Below, in pieces: positions 11,752 through 23,300 of a DNA stretch of 64,000 bases. A program made the translations under genes and the position numbers. Source of the DNA: Phragmites australis (taxonomy: Eukaryota; Streptophyta; Magnoliopsida; Poales; Poaceae); NCBI RefSeq assembly GCF_958298935.1, contig NC_084922.1, forward strand, positions 48,949,458 through 49,013,457. The letters run 5' to 3'. The notes under the pieces are model-generated. The model was not told the origin of the DNA. It worked only from the letters and a program-made list of their open reading frames with translations, and did no database searches. Positions within the stretch are counted from its first letter, which is position 1. Each line of letters opens with the position of its first letter.

Positions 11752-13713
11752 ATGGCGGCGGCGCCGCCGGACGGCCAGGAGAAGGTGATCGCCGCGGCGC
11801 AGCACATCGTCAAGTCGCTCGCCAACTCCAAGAACGCTGCCGACGACATGATCCGCATCCTCTCGGGGTTCGACAACCGCTTCTCCCTCATGTCCAACCT
11901 CTTCCCTCCTCCCCCGTCCTCTGCAGCGGATTCTGTCCTGGAGGCAGCGGACGAGAGGACCTCCCAGGGGGAGGGGGAGGGGGACGAGCCCGACCCCGAC
12001 GACGTCGCCCCGGCCGGGGAGGAGTGGGACGCGGCGGTCGAGTTGATCGAGCGGTGGGAGTCGCCGGGGGCGGGGGACAGGCTGCTGTTCGACTCGCGGG
12101 AGGACGCTGACGATTACCTCGCCGCGGCCTCCTGCCTCCTGGGAGCGCCAGGCCCGCGCGCGGAGACGGCGCTGCAGGCCGCGATGGCGCGCCTCGAGGA
12201 GGAGTTCCGCCACCTGCTGATCCGCGGAGCTCCGCCGCTCGCCGCCGAGGACCTGCAGGCCTCGCTCCTCCGCCGCCTCTCGCTCACGGTGCCGTCCTTC
12301 AACTCCTCCGCCGTAGACCTAGATTGCCCCTCCTTCGCCAGCCACACCGGCGAGGGAGACGGTGCAGGAGGCAGGAATTCGGTCTCCGATGACGAGATCT
12401 CGCCTTATCTGATATCTCCGGACACCGTCAGCACCCTCAGGGACATCGCGGAAGTCATGCTGCGCGCGGGCTACGCGCCGGAGCTGTGCCAGGTCTACGG
12501 CGAGGTGCGCCGCGACACGCTCTTGGAGTGCCTCGCCATGCTCGGGGTCGACAGGATGAGCCTGGAGGAGGTACAGCGCGTGGAGTGGGGTGTACTGGAC
12601 GGCAAGATGAAGAAGTGGATCCAGGCGCTCAAGGTCGTCGTCCGGGGCCTTCTTGCTGAGGAGCGCCGCATCTGCAGCCAGATCCTTGTGGCTGACGCGA
12701 ACGCTGAGGAAGAGTGCTTCACTGAGGCGGCCAAAGGCTGCGTCCTACAGATGCTCAACTTTGGTGATGCTATTGCAATTGGGAAGAGATCGCCCGAGAA
12801 GCTTTTCCGCATAGTGGGAATGTACGAAGCGCTAGCTGAGGTGCTGCCAGAGCTGGAGGGTGTGTTCTCAGGTGAGGCGAGGGATTTCATCAAGGAAGAG
12901 ACCGAGGGGATACTCGTGCGTCTTGGGGATGCAGTGCGTGGCACGATTGCAGAGCTTGCCAATGCCATTCAGGGAGAGACTTCTCGGAAACCGCTGCCCG
13001 GTGGGGAGATCCACCCCCTCACCCGTTATGTTATGAACTATGTCCGGTTGCTTGCGGACTACAATACATCACTAAATCACCTTCTTGAACATTGGGACAC
13101 TGAGCTGGAAAACAGGGGTGACAATGAAAACATGACTCCATTGGGGCACTGTATGCTCATGCTAATCACACATCTACAGGGCAAAATTGAGGAGAAATCG
13201 AAGTTGTACGAGGATGAGGCACTGCAGAACATATTTTTGATGAACAATCTATGGTACATTGTGCAGAAGGTGAAGGATTCAGAGCTGAAGACCTTGCTTG
13301 GGGATAACTGGATCCGTAAGCGCCGTGGTCAGATAAGGCAATACTCAACAGGGTATCTGCGGTCGTCATGGACTAGGGTATTAGTTTGCCTGAAAGACGG
13401 TGGTTTGCCACAGACAGTGGGTTCATCGAGTGCACTGAAGGCTGCACTGAAGGATAGATTCAAGAACTTCAACTTGGCCTTCGAGGAGTTGTACAGGACA
13501 CAAACGACATGGAGGGTTGTGGATCCTCAGCTAAGAGAAGAGTTGAAGATTTCGATCTCAGAGAAGGTGCTTCCAGCATACCGTTCGTTTGTTGGGAGAT
13601 TCCGTGGCCAACTAGAGGGAGGAAGGAGTTCTGCAAGGTATATAAAGTACAACCCTGAGGATTTGGAGAGCCAGGTCTCAGATTTCTTTGAAGGGAAAAG
13701 GCCAAATGCTTGA
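11752..13713 (+). CDS. EXO70B1: Exocyst complex subunit EXO70B1-like
   Basis: A single uninterrupted exon of 653 aa. Plant EXO70 genes of this group are usually intronless or nearly so. EXO70 tethers secretory vesicles to the plasma membrane through phosphoinositides and other exocyst subunits; EXO70B1 is also tied to autophagy-related transport and immunity in Arabidopsis. The N-terminal part has AAQHIVKSLANSKNAADDMI and LSGFDNRFSLMSNLFPP, typical of EXO70B. An acidic low-complexity linker spans about residues 62-105 (GEGEGDEPDPDDVAP). The Exo70 domain runs from about 275 (RVEWGVLDGKMKKWIQALK) to about 640, including PLTRYVMNYVRLLADY, ENMTPLGHCMLMLITHLQ and FLMNNLWYIVQKVKDSEL. The C terminus, YNPEDLESQVSDFFEG, is also typical. 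Arabidopsis EXO70B1 is about 624 aa, so this copy is full length. The ATG at 11752 sits in CCACCATGG context. Confidence 0.92.
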   Translation: MAAAPPDGQEKVIAAAQHIVKSLANSKNAADDMIRILSGFDNRFSLMSNLFPPPPSSAADSVLEAADERTSQGEGEGDEPDPDDVAPAGEEWDAAVELIERWESPGAGDRLLFDSREDADDYLAAASCLLGAPGPRAETALQAAMARLEEEFRHLLIRGAPPLAAEDLQASLLRRLSLTVPSFNSSAVDLDCPSFASHTGEGDGAGGRNSVSDDEISPYLISPDTVSTLRDIAEVMLRAGYAPELCQVYGEVRRDTLLECLAMLGVDRMSLEEVQRVEWGVLDGKMKKWIQALKVVVRGLLAEERRICSQILVADANAEEECFTEAAKGCVLQMLNFGDAIAIGKRSPEKLFRIVGMYEALAEVLPELEGVFSGEARDFIKEETEGILVRLGDAVRGTIAELANAIQGETSRKPLPGGEIHPLTRYVMNYVRLLADYNTSLNHLLEHWDTELENRGDNENMTPLGHCMLMLITHLQGKIEEKSKLYEDEALQNIFLMNNLWYIVQKVKDSELKTLLGDNWIRKRRGQIRQYSTGYLRSSWTRVLVCLKDGGLPQTVGSSSALKAALKDRFKNFNLAFEELYRTQTTWRVVDPQLREELKISISEKVLPAYRSFVGRFRGQLEGGRSSARYIKYNPEDLESQVSDFFEGKRPNA

Positions 13714-15619
13714 TCAATCAGTCTTGTTTGATGATCAAGGTGAGTGCATACTCCCAGATCGTGCTTCCATAGAAAGGTCAGATAGATTGTTAGAAGGCTA
13801 TGAAGTCTGGCCTTTTTTTGTTCGTTTTGTTGAATCTGCAAGATTGTGACGGTGCCTTCCTCTTCAGTTTAGAGTTTGCGAGTGTATGATGCTATAACTA
13901 TTCAAAGCACCAACTGTTTAGATGCTTACAGAGATTGTATCTCCAAATTACCTTGCCCGTCGTAAAATCACAGCAGGCATTTATATATATTTTTCGATAG
14001 TTCTTGTTCAATAAGCAATATCAGTTATAGATTCTTGGCTAATTCTAGGGTTTATAATTAGTTGAGTGACAGCCTGAGACATTTTGTTGCCTAACTTATT
14101 ATGGTTTGTTAGGCTTCTAAATCCGCAGCTTTTGTCCTAAACATCCTACAAAAAGGTTCCTAAAGAATTGAAGTTATAAACCAGTAATACGAATTCCCTG
14201 ATAGCCCTTTCTTCCAATTGCCTCACTACCAGAAGGCACACATTTCTTCTAAGCCCTGCAAAGTTCCTATAGAACATTGTGTTAATTGAGAAACACAATT
14301 TAGCCTGTATGATGTAGTAGATTGCCTTTCGCATGCTATGCTGTCCTCGGATGGAACTCAAAAACTCTTTCATCACTTATCAGTCAATGCTAATCATGTT
14401 GTAGTTATAGAAACTTTGAACTTCTATGGGCCAGACCAAGAAGTTCAACAATCTGATCGACTGATGCTATTTTATGTCCAGGATGTTCATATTAATGACG
14501 CTACCTACAAGTCCCATCCAGATTTTGATGATGCTAGTTCCAAGTCCCTTCCAAATTATACTGTACAGGGAACCTCACCTGCCAACATCCTTTTGGGGGT
14601 CTGAAGATGGAAATAAAAGTTTTTCCTGAACTGACAGAAATGGTGTGAACTGCGAAGCAACCTGATTGTCCTGTAACTGTCAATCTCTGATCATAAAGTA
14701 GCAATTCCATGATGTCTTCTGATGTTCTTGTCAGTTCATAGAATGGTGTTGTCTGTTTATCATGATTCCTGATCTGTGATATTGGTACCTTTCCTTTCAT
14801 TGCCTAGTTTGATATGTCTTTTGGGTCGTCTTTTTTGGTATTAGATGACTGTGGTTGCGTGATATGGTCCAGTAGATCACATAATATGTGATGTATAATG
14901 AAACAGCTGGCAGGATATAGAGAAGATTTATTTGTCTGTACATATATTTCCTAATGTATAGGTGCATGGTAAATTCGTGTGGCTAGAGACAGATTGAGGA
15001 CCCCCTTTTGTAAGAAGGCAACATTTCACGTGAAAACCACGAATTTAGAGGTAATTCGAAAACCTTTTCGGTTTAGACACCAAATCTGTAATAGCAAAAA
15101 TGAGAAAATTCTGACAAATAATAAATCAAAAGGAAAAGGAAAAAATAGAGAAAAACTGTTATTCACATCAAAATTATCAACAAACTCGGTGGACACTTGA
15201 AAACTCTTTTGGTTTAGGTAACTAAATCAACATGAAAATTTAATTTACTGTACTGATGTATAAAATTTCAGGTATTGCGATCTATCTCTCCTTTTGTTGC
15301 ATTCATGACCGCAGATGTCTCTATGTAATTCCAATACCAGTAGCGTTAGCGTCCGTACATCTTTAGCACAAATAGAGGAAAAGATCCGTATGTGTTGTTC
15401 CAAGCTTTTAATATCAGGCAACTGATTTCATTAATTCTGATATGAGCTCATATAATTGACATTGTCTTACATCATGCATGTGATTTTTTGGTTCAGCTAG
15501 TAGGGAGTTGTAGGAAACATGATTTTATTAGGATATGTTTGTGATTTTAGTAATTAATAATAATATAATCAATAGGATTAATATATTTGTCAAAATATAT
15601 GCTAGTAGGTCTTATGGAT
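13714..15619. other. Intergenic downstream of EXO70
   Basis: The EXO70 3' UTR probably ends within the first 300 bp. The open frame at 14338-14604 shows no known domain and no start context. The rest is AT-rich with nothing I recognise. Confidence 0.45.
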
Positions 15620-16175
15620 GTAATACATAAAGAAGTCACCGTAGTCGGGACAAAGACCGTCTGAATTGAATAGGTCCTAGGAAGTTTGTTAACGCTAGAA
15701 GGTCTGGCGCAGAAGAGTTGTGAACGCTGGAGTATCTCTGTCCTGGCTGTTTTGAATACGCCGGATGATCCGTCAATATGAAGATGTGCACGCAAAAGCA
15801 TTCCAAAGTTGAAGTTCAAGGAAGACACATGTCGGATGGTCCAGCACTTTATGTTGTGCATGCTGCAATATTTGTTACAAAGAGAGGATTGCAACCGTTG
15901 AAGATTGAAAAATTATACATCAGATGATCCAGTGATGGTAGCTATGCACGCTGGAGGCTTTGTCGAAGTATTTTTTGCAGAGAAGAAAGTGGCTCGGTTG
16001 GCAAAAGCAGTGTACACGCCAGATGGTTTGGCGATGGAGTTAATAAACACGCCAGAATATCCGGTGTTCATAGTGGGTTTGAGTGAAGATCCAACAACTA
16101 GTTTTTGAATGATGTACACGTCGGATGGTCCAGTGAGTACAATGTTGTTTACACTAGATCATCCAGTGTATACAG
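15620..16175. repeat. Cluster of CCGGATGATCC-type motifs
   Basis: At least six spaced variants of a short near-palindrome occur here: CGCCGGATGATCCGTC, TGTCGGATGGTCCAGC, CATCAGATGATCCAGTG, ACGCCAGAATATCCGGTG, CGTCGGATGGTCCAGTG and CACTAGATCATCCAGTG. Spacing is irregular (about 30-120 bp). The same motif type recurs at 59640-59700 and 61145-61480, so it belongs to a dispersed repeat family, probably an LTR-type element. I see no intact ORF. Confidence 0.55.
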
Positions 16176-16837
16176 TCAAGTCAAGTCATTGGGGGCAACG
16201 ACATGTCCACGGGGTTGAGTCTATAAATATCCCTCCACTCGATAATTTGAAGGGGTGGCTGTCCAGAGAAAGCTCATATACAATAGTGAAGATATTTAAG
16301 CCACCAAAATACTTAAAGTGATCATCTAAGGCAATTAAGCACAAGATTATATAGTGATTAGTGCTAATAGCCATATAAAGAGTTGTTATGTGTTGCTACC
16401 TAGAGAGTGGATTAAGGGGTGATCTTGCCGTGTACCTAAAGGTATGCTAACACATTGAAGTCTTGGTGACTCGCGGACACTATGAGTCTTGATGGCTCAT
16501 GCTTGTTGACTTTCCAACTTAGTGTGGAGCGGTGGCAAGAATCTTGTATGAGGATACGGAGACTCTTACCTTGATGGTTCAAACTTCGAAGTAAAAATGG
16601 TGGCAAGTGACCGAAAAGGGGGTTTGGTGTGAGCCTTGCCTTTGTGGCTTGTTGCTTAAGAGTCGTGATTGGAAGAATCTTGATGATCAGAGCATATTTT
16701 TGGTGTAGCTCCAACGTGAACTAAGAGTAGCATTCATGTTATTGATACTATAAGATAAAAATCTCTTGTGCCGAGTTTACTCTCTCTACATTATTTAAGA
16801 TTTCACACTTCCATACTTGCAATTTACCTTTCTAAAG

Positions 16838-17534
16838 TACACCCTCCAGTCTTTAAAAAGCTGACGTTTTAGACTTGATTTCACATACCAATGAACGGTT
16901 AACTAGGGAGCTTATTTACCATTCTACCCATATTAATTCAACTTGTATGGAACACAAAAATAGAGTAATGTGCGCTGATGTCCGAGTGGTTTGAGACGAT
17001 GTCCCTACAACGAGACGTGCAACGTTCGAGCACCACTCTACGCATGTTATTTTTCTTGTAAATCTTTTCTTCTTTGCTGCACTTGCGTGTGATTTCTTTT
17101 GTTCAACTTTTTTTCCTATATGCTTGCCGTATTTGTTTATTCATTCTGCATGCTCAGGGCTGCTGGAGTATCATGTCAGATGAAGATGATCACGAAGGAT
17201 AGAACAAGCAAAATCTAAATGAATAGATTTATCTTTACCTTCTTTTATTTGCTGCGAGCTCTTGTTTTTCTGATGCTCTATGTTGTTGAAAGAGGATTGC
17301 TAGTGCCAAGAGGTCCATATATAGTCACATAAGCAACCATAAATGCCATGCATGCTTACGAGTATCAAAGAGATGACTTTGGAAAAGAAACAGCCATAAA
17401 TGTCACAATGCTGGTGTTGCACTAATAGCAGGGGTAAAAGAGACCAGGTGACCCCTTAATTCTCTCAACGTCAGCTTTTTACATACTTTTTGCAAAACTC
17501 TTCAGCGTTAGTTTTTTAAAGACTGGAGGGAGTA
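16838..17534. mobile_element. Stowaway-like element of about 693 bp with TA duplications
   Basis: The left end after TA reads CACCCTCCAGTCTTTAAAAA. The right end, on the reverse strand, reads CTCCCTCCAGTCTTTAAAAA. The repeats are about 27 bp and extend to GCTGACG/ACTAACG. Both ends are flanked by TA, the Tc1/mariner target. A second CGTCAGCTTTTT copy lies inside near 17470. No transposase frame is present. It is longer than most Stowaway MITEs and contains a tRNA-like stretch. Confidence 0.78.
16974..17046 (+). other. tRNA-like sequence inside the MITE
   Basis: TGTCCGAGTGG resembles a pol III A box as in tRNA-Ser/Leu. About 38 bases later GTTCGAGCACC resembles a B box, flanked by short GTGC/GCAC pairing. 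The acceptor stem pairs only over about four bases (TGCG/CGCA), and no anticodon arm can be drawn cleanly. It is best read as a degenerate tRNA or a tRNA-derived fragment. Confidence 0.35.
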
Positions 17535-17999
17535 GGTTACAAACCTTTTGAACAGTAAAATAGATACACTAGATAAACCTAAAACATATTTAGATAGAAA
17601 TTTATATAAATTTATCTTGTGAAATTTTTAGAGCTAAATAGTTTAATTCACTCACATCTTAGCACATCATCATCTTACAGTAGTACACTAGTACCTCTGT
17701 AGTCTTAGGAACAACATCAATGGCATTATGGAGATAAGTGACCTGCCATGACTAAATTCCAGGCATTGAACTTGGTCGACCTAAACATGACCAGAACATT
17801 AGTGTTCCACACATGAAAGCATTATGATAACATATCTAGCTGTATAGAAGTGATACAAACAGATGAAGATGATCTTACCTAAAAAAAAACTCTGATGAAG
17901 GTGAACTTGAAGAACACTAGAAATGGAAAGGAAAATGATCAAAGACAAGGAACAAAATAGAGAGAATGGTAAAACGATATCCTGATTTGACTAAGCTTT
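17535..17999. other. Intergenic, 3' side of the gamma-subunit gene
   Basis: AT-rich sequence that should hold the 3' UTR and polyadenylation region of the minus-strand gene at 18000-19804. No other feature is seen. Confidence 0.4.
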
Positions 18000-19804
18000 T
18001 CAGACCCTGCTGTTTTGTGGAATAGGGATAACACCATTGAAGAAATCCCCAAAATAGCCAGGTGGCTCATACACCAACTTGGCAATTATATCTCTGAGGG
18101 TGATCAATCCATCCAGGTTTCCTTCCTCATTGACCACATAGATCCTCTGCCTCTTTTCTGTATCCAGCTTCAAGATTATGTCCTTGACAGTGTCCCCTCT
18201 CTCGCATGTTATGATGCTCATCTGCCTTTCGCCTGAACTCTGCCTTGCATTTGCGATGAATTCCTTTGCTGTTAACGTCCTGCAGGTAGTATATTGTTAA
18301 GTATTCTTGGTTTTTGTATTGAATTTATTGTTCTTCTGCACCTTTTGCCTAGTTCCTGATATATCTTTCATCTTCATGGACATTAGCAACGCTCATATAT
18401 AAGTATGCAGACTCTCCTATACGATTTTCCTTAGAAATGTCAACATTTAATGACTAAGAGCTAGCAGTTTTACTTTTACTATGTCCGAAACAATATTACT
18501 GAAATTGATGTAGTTGACATGTAAATGAATCTGACATGTAGTCTCTGTTTGTCTCCGATGCTGTTAGAAGATGCCTGACATCCTTGATCATTATGCTGCC
18601 TATCGCCTTGCCGGTTTCATCCACCACCGGTATGCCTCCAACCCCTTTTCTCCTCATCAGCCGGAAGGCCTTGAGAGCAGGCTCGTCCTCGCGAACCTGC
18701 AAATTTTATTTCCTAGATCATTGCCGCGATAGAGAAGAGCAGCTTTTTGCAACCTGAAAAAAGGAGATTTGGATCATAATTCTGTACCTTAACGATCCTG
18801 CTGAGCCTCATGACGGGCAGGCCGATCTCGGAGAGCGTCTTGGTTCCCCACTCCTCGAACCAGTGGAGGCCAACGCACTCGGACAGCATGTGCACGACGG
18901 CAGCCTGCGTGATGATGTTACCGATGGTGCCTTCACCGATGTCGACGACGGGGAGGCTCTTCATCCGGTACTTGGACAGCAGCAGCAGCATCGTCAGGAA
19001 GGTGTCGGAGCTCTGCAGCGCCAGGAACGGCGCCCACCGGAACGACCCGGAGATGTCCTTCACCTGCCAGAACGATCAAACGAGCAGAGGACATGGCCAT
19101 CGTTCTCACTCACAAGCTTGCAAAAGATTTGACAGAGAGAGTGATCAGAGATGATCAGGGCCGGCGCGGCAAGACCTTTGTTTTGCTGAAGAGGTCTGAA
19201 GAAGGCAGGGCTTCGAAGGCTTCCGCTATGGCTCCTTCGGACTCTGCCGCTTTGGACTCCCGCACGGTGGCGGCGGCGGCGCTCTCCAGAGTGACGGTGC
19301 CCAGCTTCGCCGCCAGCTCGTCGGCGCTGACATCGGCTTTTGCTGCGGCTTCAGACTGAGGAAACAGCCGGGGTTAGGTGCTGGCCAATGGCCTTGAGAG
19401 TGGAGGTTATGGTGGACCTGATGGAGCAGCCAGACGGCGATGCCGGCGAACTCGACAATGCCGATGTACCGGTCGATCCAGCTGGCGTCCTCTGGCGCGT
19501 CGACGTTCCTGACGGGGGCGCTGATGACCCTGTTCCTGGAGAGGGTGTCCACGGCCTCAGCGAGCGTGGCATCGGAAGGGATCTCCACCAGCTGGTCGCC
19601 GGCGAAGGTGCGCGGGAAGGATGCGACGGAGATGCTGTCGAAGCAGCTGTTGAGCTTGTCGCCGCGGCTGAGCTGCGGCTGGTCGAGGCTTTCCCAGATG
19701 TCCTCCACGCGCATGCCGATCTCCGCCTCGGGGCTCCACGACCGCGCGCTCCCGAGGGGGCTCGCCTCCGCGCGCTGCTCCTCCCGCGTCCGCACCGCCT
19801 GCAT
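18000..19804 (-). CDS. KING1: SNF1-related kinase (SnRK1) regulatory subunit gamma-1-like, four CBS domains
   Basis: Exons on the minus strand: 19804-19418, 19355-19176, 19063-18788, 18696-18536 and 18279-18000. Introns are GT/AG and the total is 427 aa, against about 424 in Arabidopsis KING1. CBS domains bind adenine nucleotides and pair in Bateman modules; the plant protein is a gamma-type partner of the SnRK1 energy-sensing kinase. Landmarks are GMRVEDIWESLDQPQLSRGD near residue 30, DAPEDASWIDRYIGIVEF at about 103, KDISGSFRWAPFLALQSSDT opening exon 3, MKSLPVVDIGEGTIGNIITQ, FRLMRRKGVGGIPVVDETGK and RQRIYVVNEEGNLDGLITLR. The end, PPGYFGDFFNGVIPIP, is diagnostic. The fourth intron is phase 2; the rest are phase 0. 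No defects are seen. A young copia element sits 215 bp upstream of the ATG, so the native promoter is displaced by about 4.9 kb. Confidence 0.93.
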
Positions 19805-20019
19805 GGCTGTTGGCTGTCGTGCCTTTCCTTCCCTTTCTTCTTCTCTACCACAGTTCCATCACCATATTTTGGTCCGTCGCTTCGCTTGGGACCGAGAGCG
19901 GAGAAGGATCTCAGGCTTGTCCTTGGTACGTTCCCATTGGCTTCGCGGCTGAACGAGAGGCCGGCAGGTGGTTCGCAGCCCGGCAGTTGAGCTGAGCACA
20001 ACGAGAGGCGGCCGCGGCA

Positions 20020-20300
20020 TGTAGAAGGGAAAGCACAGAGAGAGTATGATCCAAACTCCACACCTTGTATTGATCTCAAGTGTTACATATATATCGTTAC
20101 ATGAGAGGCCATTGGCCATGATTACACAGGTGGTGCGGGCGAGCACGCTACGGCAGTGGTGCGGGCGCGCATCAATCGGATCGCAGGAGAATCGCCGTGG
20201 TGACCGCGTCCAGCGGAGCAAGTGCGGGAGCGTGGGCACGTTGTGCCCCTGAAGACTCGGCAATGATCTAACCGCCACGGGAGATACGACTCTGCTGACA
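20020..20300 (-). repeat. 3' LTR of copia element 1
   Basis: 281 bp, one base different by eye from the 5' LTR. Its TATA-like tract (20087-20094) lies about 285 bp from the gamma-subunit ATG and points at it, so it could act as a promoter. Confidence 0.95.
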
Positions 20301-23300
20301 CCCCCCCCTCAGTCTTGACGTCGTCGGCGGTGACGGAAAGACTGTCTCGGAAGTCGAAGAATAGAGCGGAGGGTAGACCCTTGGTGAACACGTCCGCGAG
20401 CTGCCGCGCACTGGGTACATGTGTGACGCGGAGCTCGCCAATGGCGACCTTCTCCCGGACGAAGTGGATATCCAGCTCAATGTGCTTGGTCCGCCGATGA
20501 TGAACCGGGTTCTTGGACATGTAAACGGATGAGATGTTGTCACAGAACGCAACAGTCGCCGTGGGCACCTTGCACAGAAGTTCACCGAGGAGATGTCGTA
20601 GCCAGGAGCACTCGGCGACGGCGTTGGCGATGGCACGGTACTCCGCCTCGGCGCTGGACCGCGACACGGTCGTCTGTCGCTTGGAGGACCAAGAGACAAG
20701 AGAATTGCCGATGAAGATGCAGAAGCCTGAAGTAGAACGCCTCGTGTCCGGACAGCCAGCCCAGTCGGCGTCCGAATACGCGGTGATCGTCGGTGATGTC
20801 GCGGTTCGGAGCTGTAGTCCCAGATGGAGTGTCCCTTTGATGTACCTGAGAATTCGCTTGAGCATAGTATGGTGAACATCGCGCGGTGCATGCATATGCA
20901 GGCATACTTGTTGCACGGCGTACGCGATATCAGGACGTGTGATCGTCAGATATTGCAGTGCACCGGCAACACTCCGGTAGGCAGTGGCGTCCTTGAGAAG
21001 AGCTCCATCAGTTGTGGACGGCTTTGGCTGCGTGTCGGCTGGCGTTGCCGCTGGATTGCAGCTGGCCATGCCGGCGCGTTCCAGGAGCTCGACGGCGTAC
21101 TGAGATTGGGACAAGTAGAAGCCGGTGCTGTTCCGACGAACAGTGATGCCAAGGAAATGGTTCACCGGTCCCATGTCCTTCACAGCAAAGGCCTCCTGTA
21201 GACGAGCGATGATTTGTCGAAGTAGACTGGAGCTTGACGCAGACAGGATCATGTCGTCCACGTACAGTAGCAGGTACGCCGTCGAGCCGCCATTGTTGTA
21301 GACGAACAGCGACGAGTCCGCCTTGGATTGCACGAACCCAAGGGATGTAACATGGCCGACAAATCGGTCGAACCACGCCCGTGGAGCTTGACGAAGGCCG
21401 TAGAGCGATCTGGAGAGGAGGCAGACGGCATCCGGCTGACGAGAGTCGACGAAGCCAGTGGGTTGCTGACAGTAGACGTGCTCCTGAAGGTAGCCGTGCA
21501 GGAATGCGTTGGAGACGTCTAGCTGATGGGCCGACCAATTGTTTGTCGCGACGAGCGTGAGGACGGTGCGTATGGTGGCCGGCTTGACTACCGGCGAAAA
21601 TGTCTCACCGAAGTCGATGCCGGGTCGCTGATGGAAGCCTCGGACAACCCAACGGGCTTTATACCGCTCGAGCATCCCGTCGGAGTTGAACTTGTGTTTG
21701 AAGACCCATTTCCCGGTGATGATGCGAGCGCCGGGTGGACGTGGAACGAGAGTCCATGTCTTGTTGGCCTGTAGAGCGTCGAACTCACACTGCATGGCGG
21801 CGTGCCAGTGTGGGTCTTTGATGGCGGCACGGACACTGCGAGGGATTGGTGAAATTGCTGGAGAGGCCGTCAGTGCATACTTGGGGTTCGGTTTGTGGAT
21901 GCCGGCGCGAGCGCGGGTGACCATGTGATGGCCTATGGGTGCCGATGTGGGTGAGGTTGGTGCGGTGGCAGGCGCTGGAGATGAGCTAGGTGCACTGGGC
22001 GACGACGAGGAGGAGCTGTCGCTGATCACTGATGGCGCTTGCTGAGGTGCAGGTTGTGCAGCACGCACCGTTCGCGCACGTGTGGGGTGTTGGGGAAGGA
22101 TGTCGACGAGGCGCGGTGGTGTCGATGGTGGAGTCGTGGGCGCGGTCGCGGTCCCGCGTCGGCCCGTAACGGGAGGAGGCGGATTCTCAAGTTCCGATGG
22201 AGAAGAAGGCGTGGGGGAGCAAACCGTGCGGAACGGAAACTCGGTCTCGTCAAACGTAACATGACGAGACGTGATCACCCGCCTTGTCGCGACGTCGTAG
22301 CAGCGGTAGCCGCGATGATCTGCGGGGTAGCCGATGAAGATGCACGGCGCCGAGCGTCGTTGGAGCTTGTGCTGTGTGGTTGCCGTGATGTTGGGGAAGC
22401 AACGACACCCGAACACGCGCAGCTCGTCGTACGTGGGGGCGATGCCGAATAGGAGCTGGTACGGCGTCAGGGAGCCGGTGGCTCGGCAGGGACGGCGGTT
22501 GACAAGGTACGTCGCCGTGGCCAGTGCCTCGGCCCAAAACTCCGACGGTGCTGCACTGTGAACAAGCATAGTTCGAAGACAATCGTTAAGCGTACGAAGA
22601 ACTCGCTCAGCTTTCCCATTTTGTTGCGATGTATACGGGCAGGACAGACGCAGGTGGATGCCGTGCGCGGAGAAGAGAGAACGGAGAGCATAGGAATCGA
22701 ATTCCTTGCCATTGTCAGTTTGCAAAGCCAAGATAGGCAATCGGAACTGAGTCTGGACATAGGCTATGAAGGCGCGAATGGTGGGCAGGACTTCAGATTT
22801 TTGCCGAAGAGGAATGGTCCACAAATAGTGTGTATAATCATCAAGAAACACAACATAATATTTGTAGCCTGAGTAGCTATAAACTGGTGAAGTCCAAACA
22901 TCGGAGTGTAAAAGTTGAAAAGGAAAATAACTATGGGAGGTGGAGTTACTGAAAGGTAACCGGACGTGTTTGCCCATTTGACAGGAAGAGCAAACATGTG
23001 CATCGGTCTTATTACACTTAAAATCAAAAGACTTTAATAGCTGGGATAGAACGGGTGTCCCTGGATGGCCAAGCCGCTGGTGCCAGAGTGAGATTCCGGA
23101 GGAAGCAGCAAGAGCTTGATGATGCGGGAGCTGAAGAGGATAGAGGTCGCCCATGCTCTCACATCGGAGCATCTCCGCCCTGGTACGAAGATCCTTAACG
23201 GAGAAACCAACAGGGTCAAACTCGATCGAAACATTATTGTCGCGGGTTAAGCGACGAACAGAGATTAAGTTTTTGATCAAAGATGGTGAAATAAGAACGT

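Noticed and set aside
11545..12213. Minus-strand open frame of 222 codons over EXO70
   Set aside because: Arg/Gly-rich antisense frame produced by the GC-rich EXO70 coding strand, with no domain.
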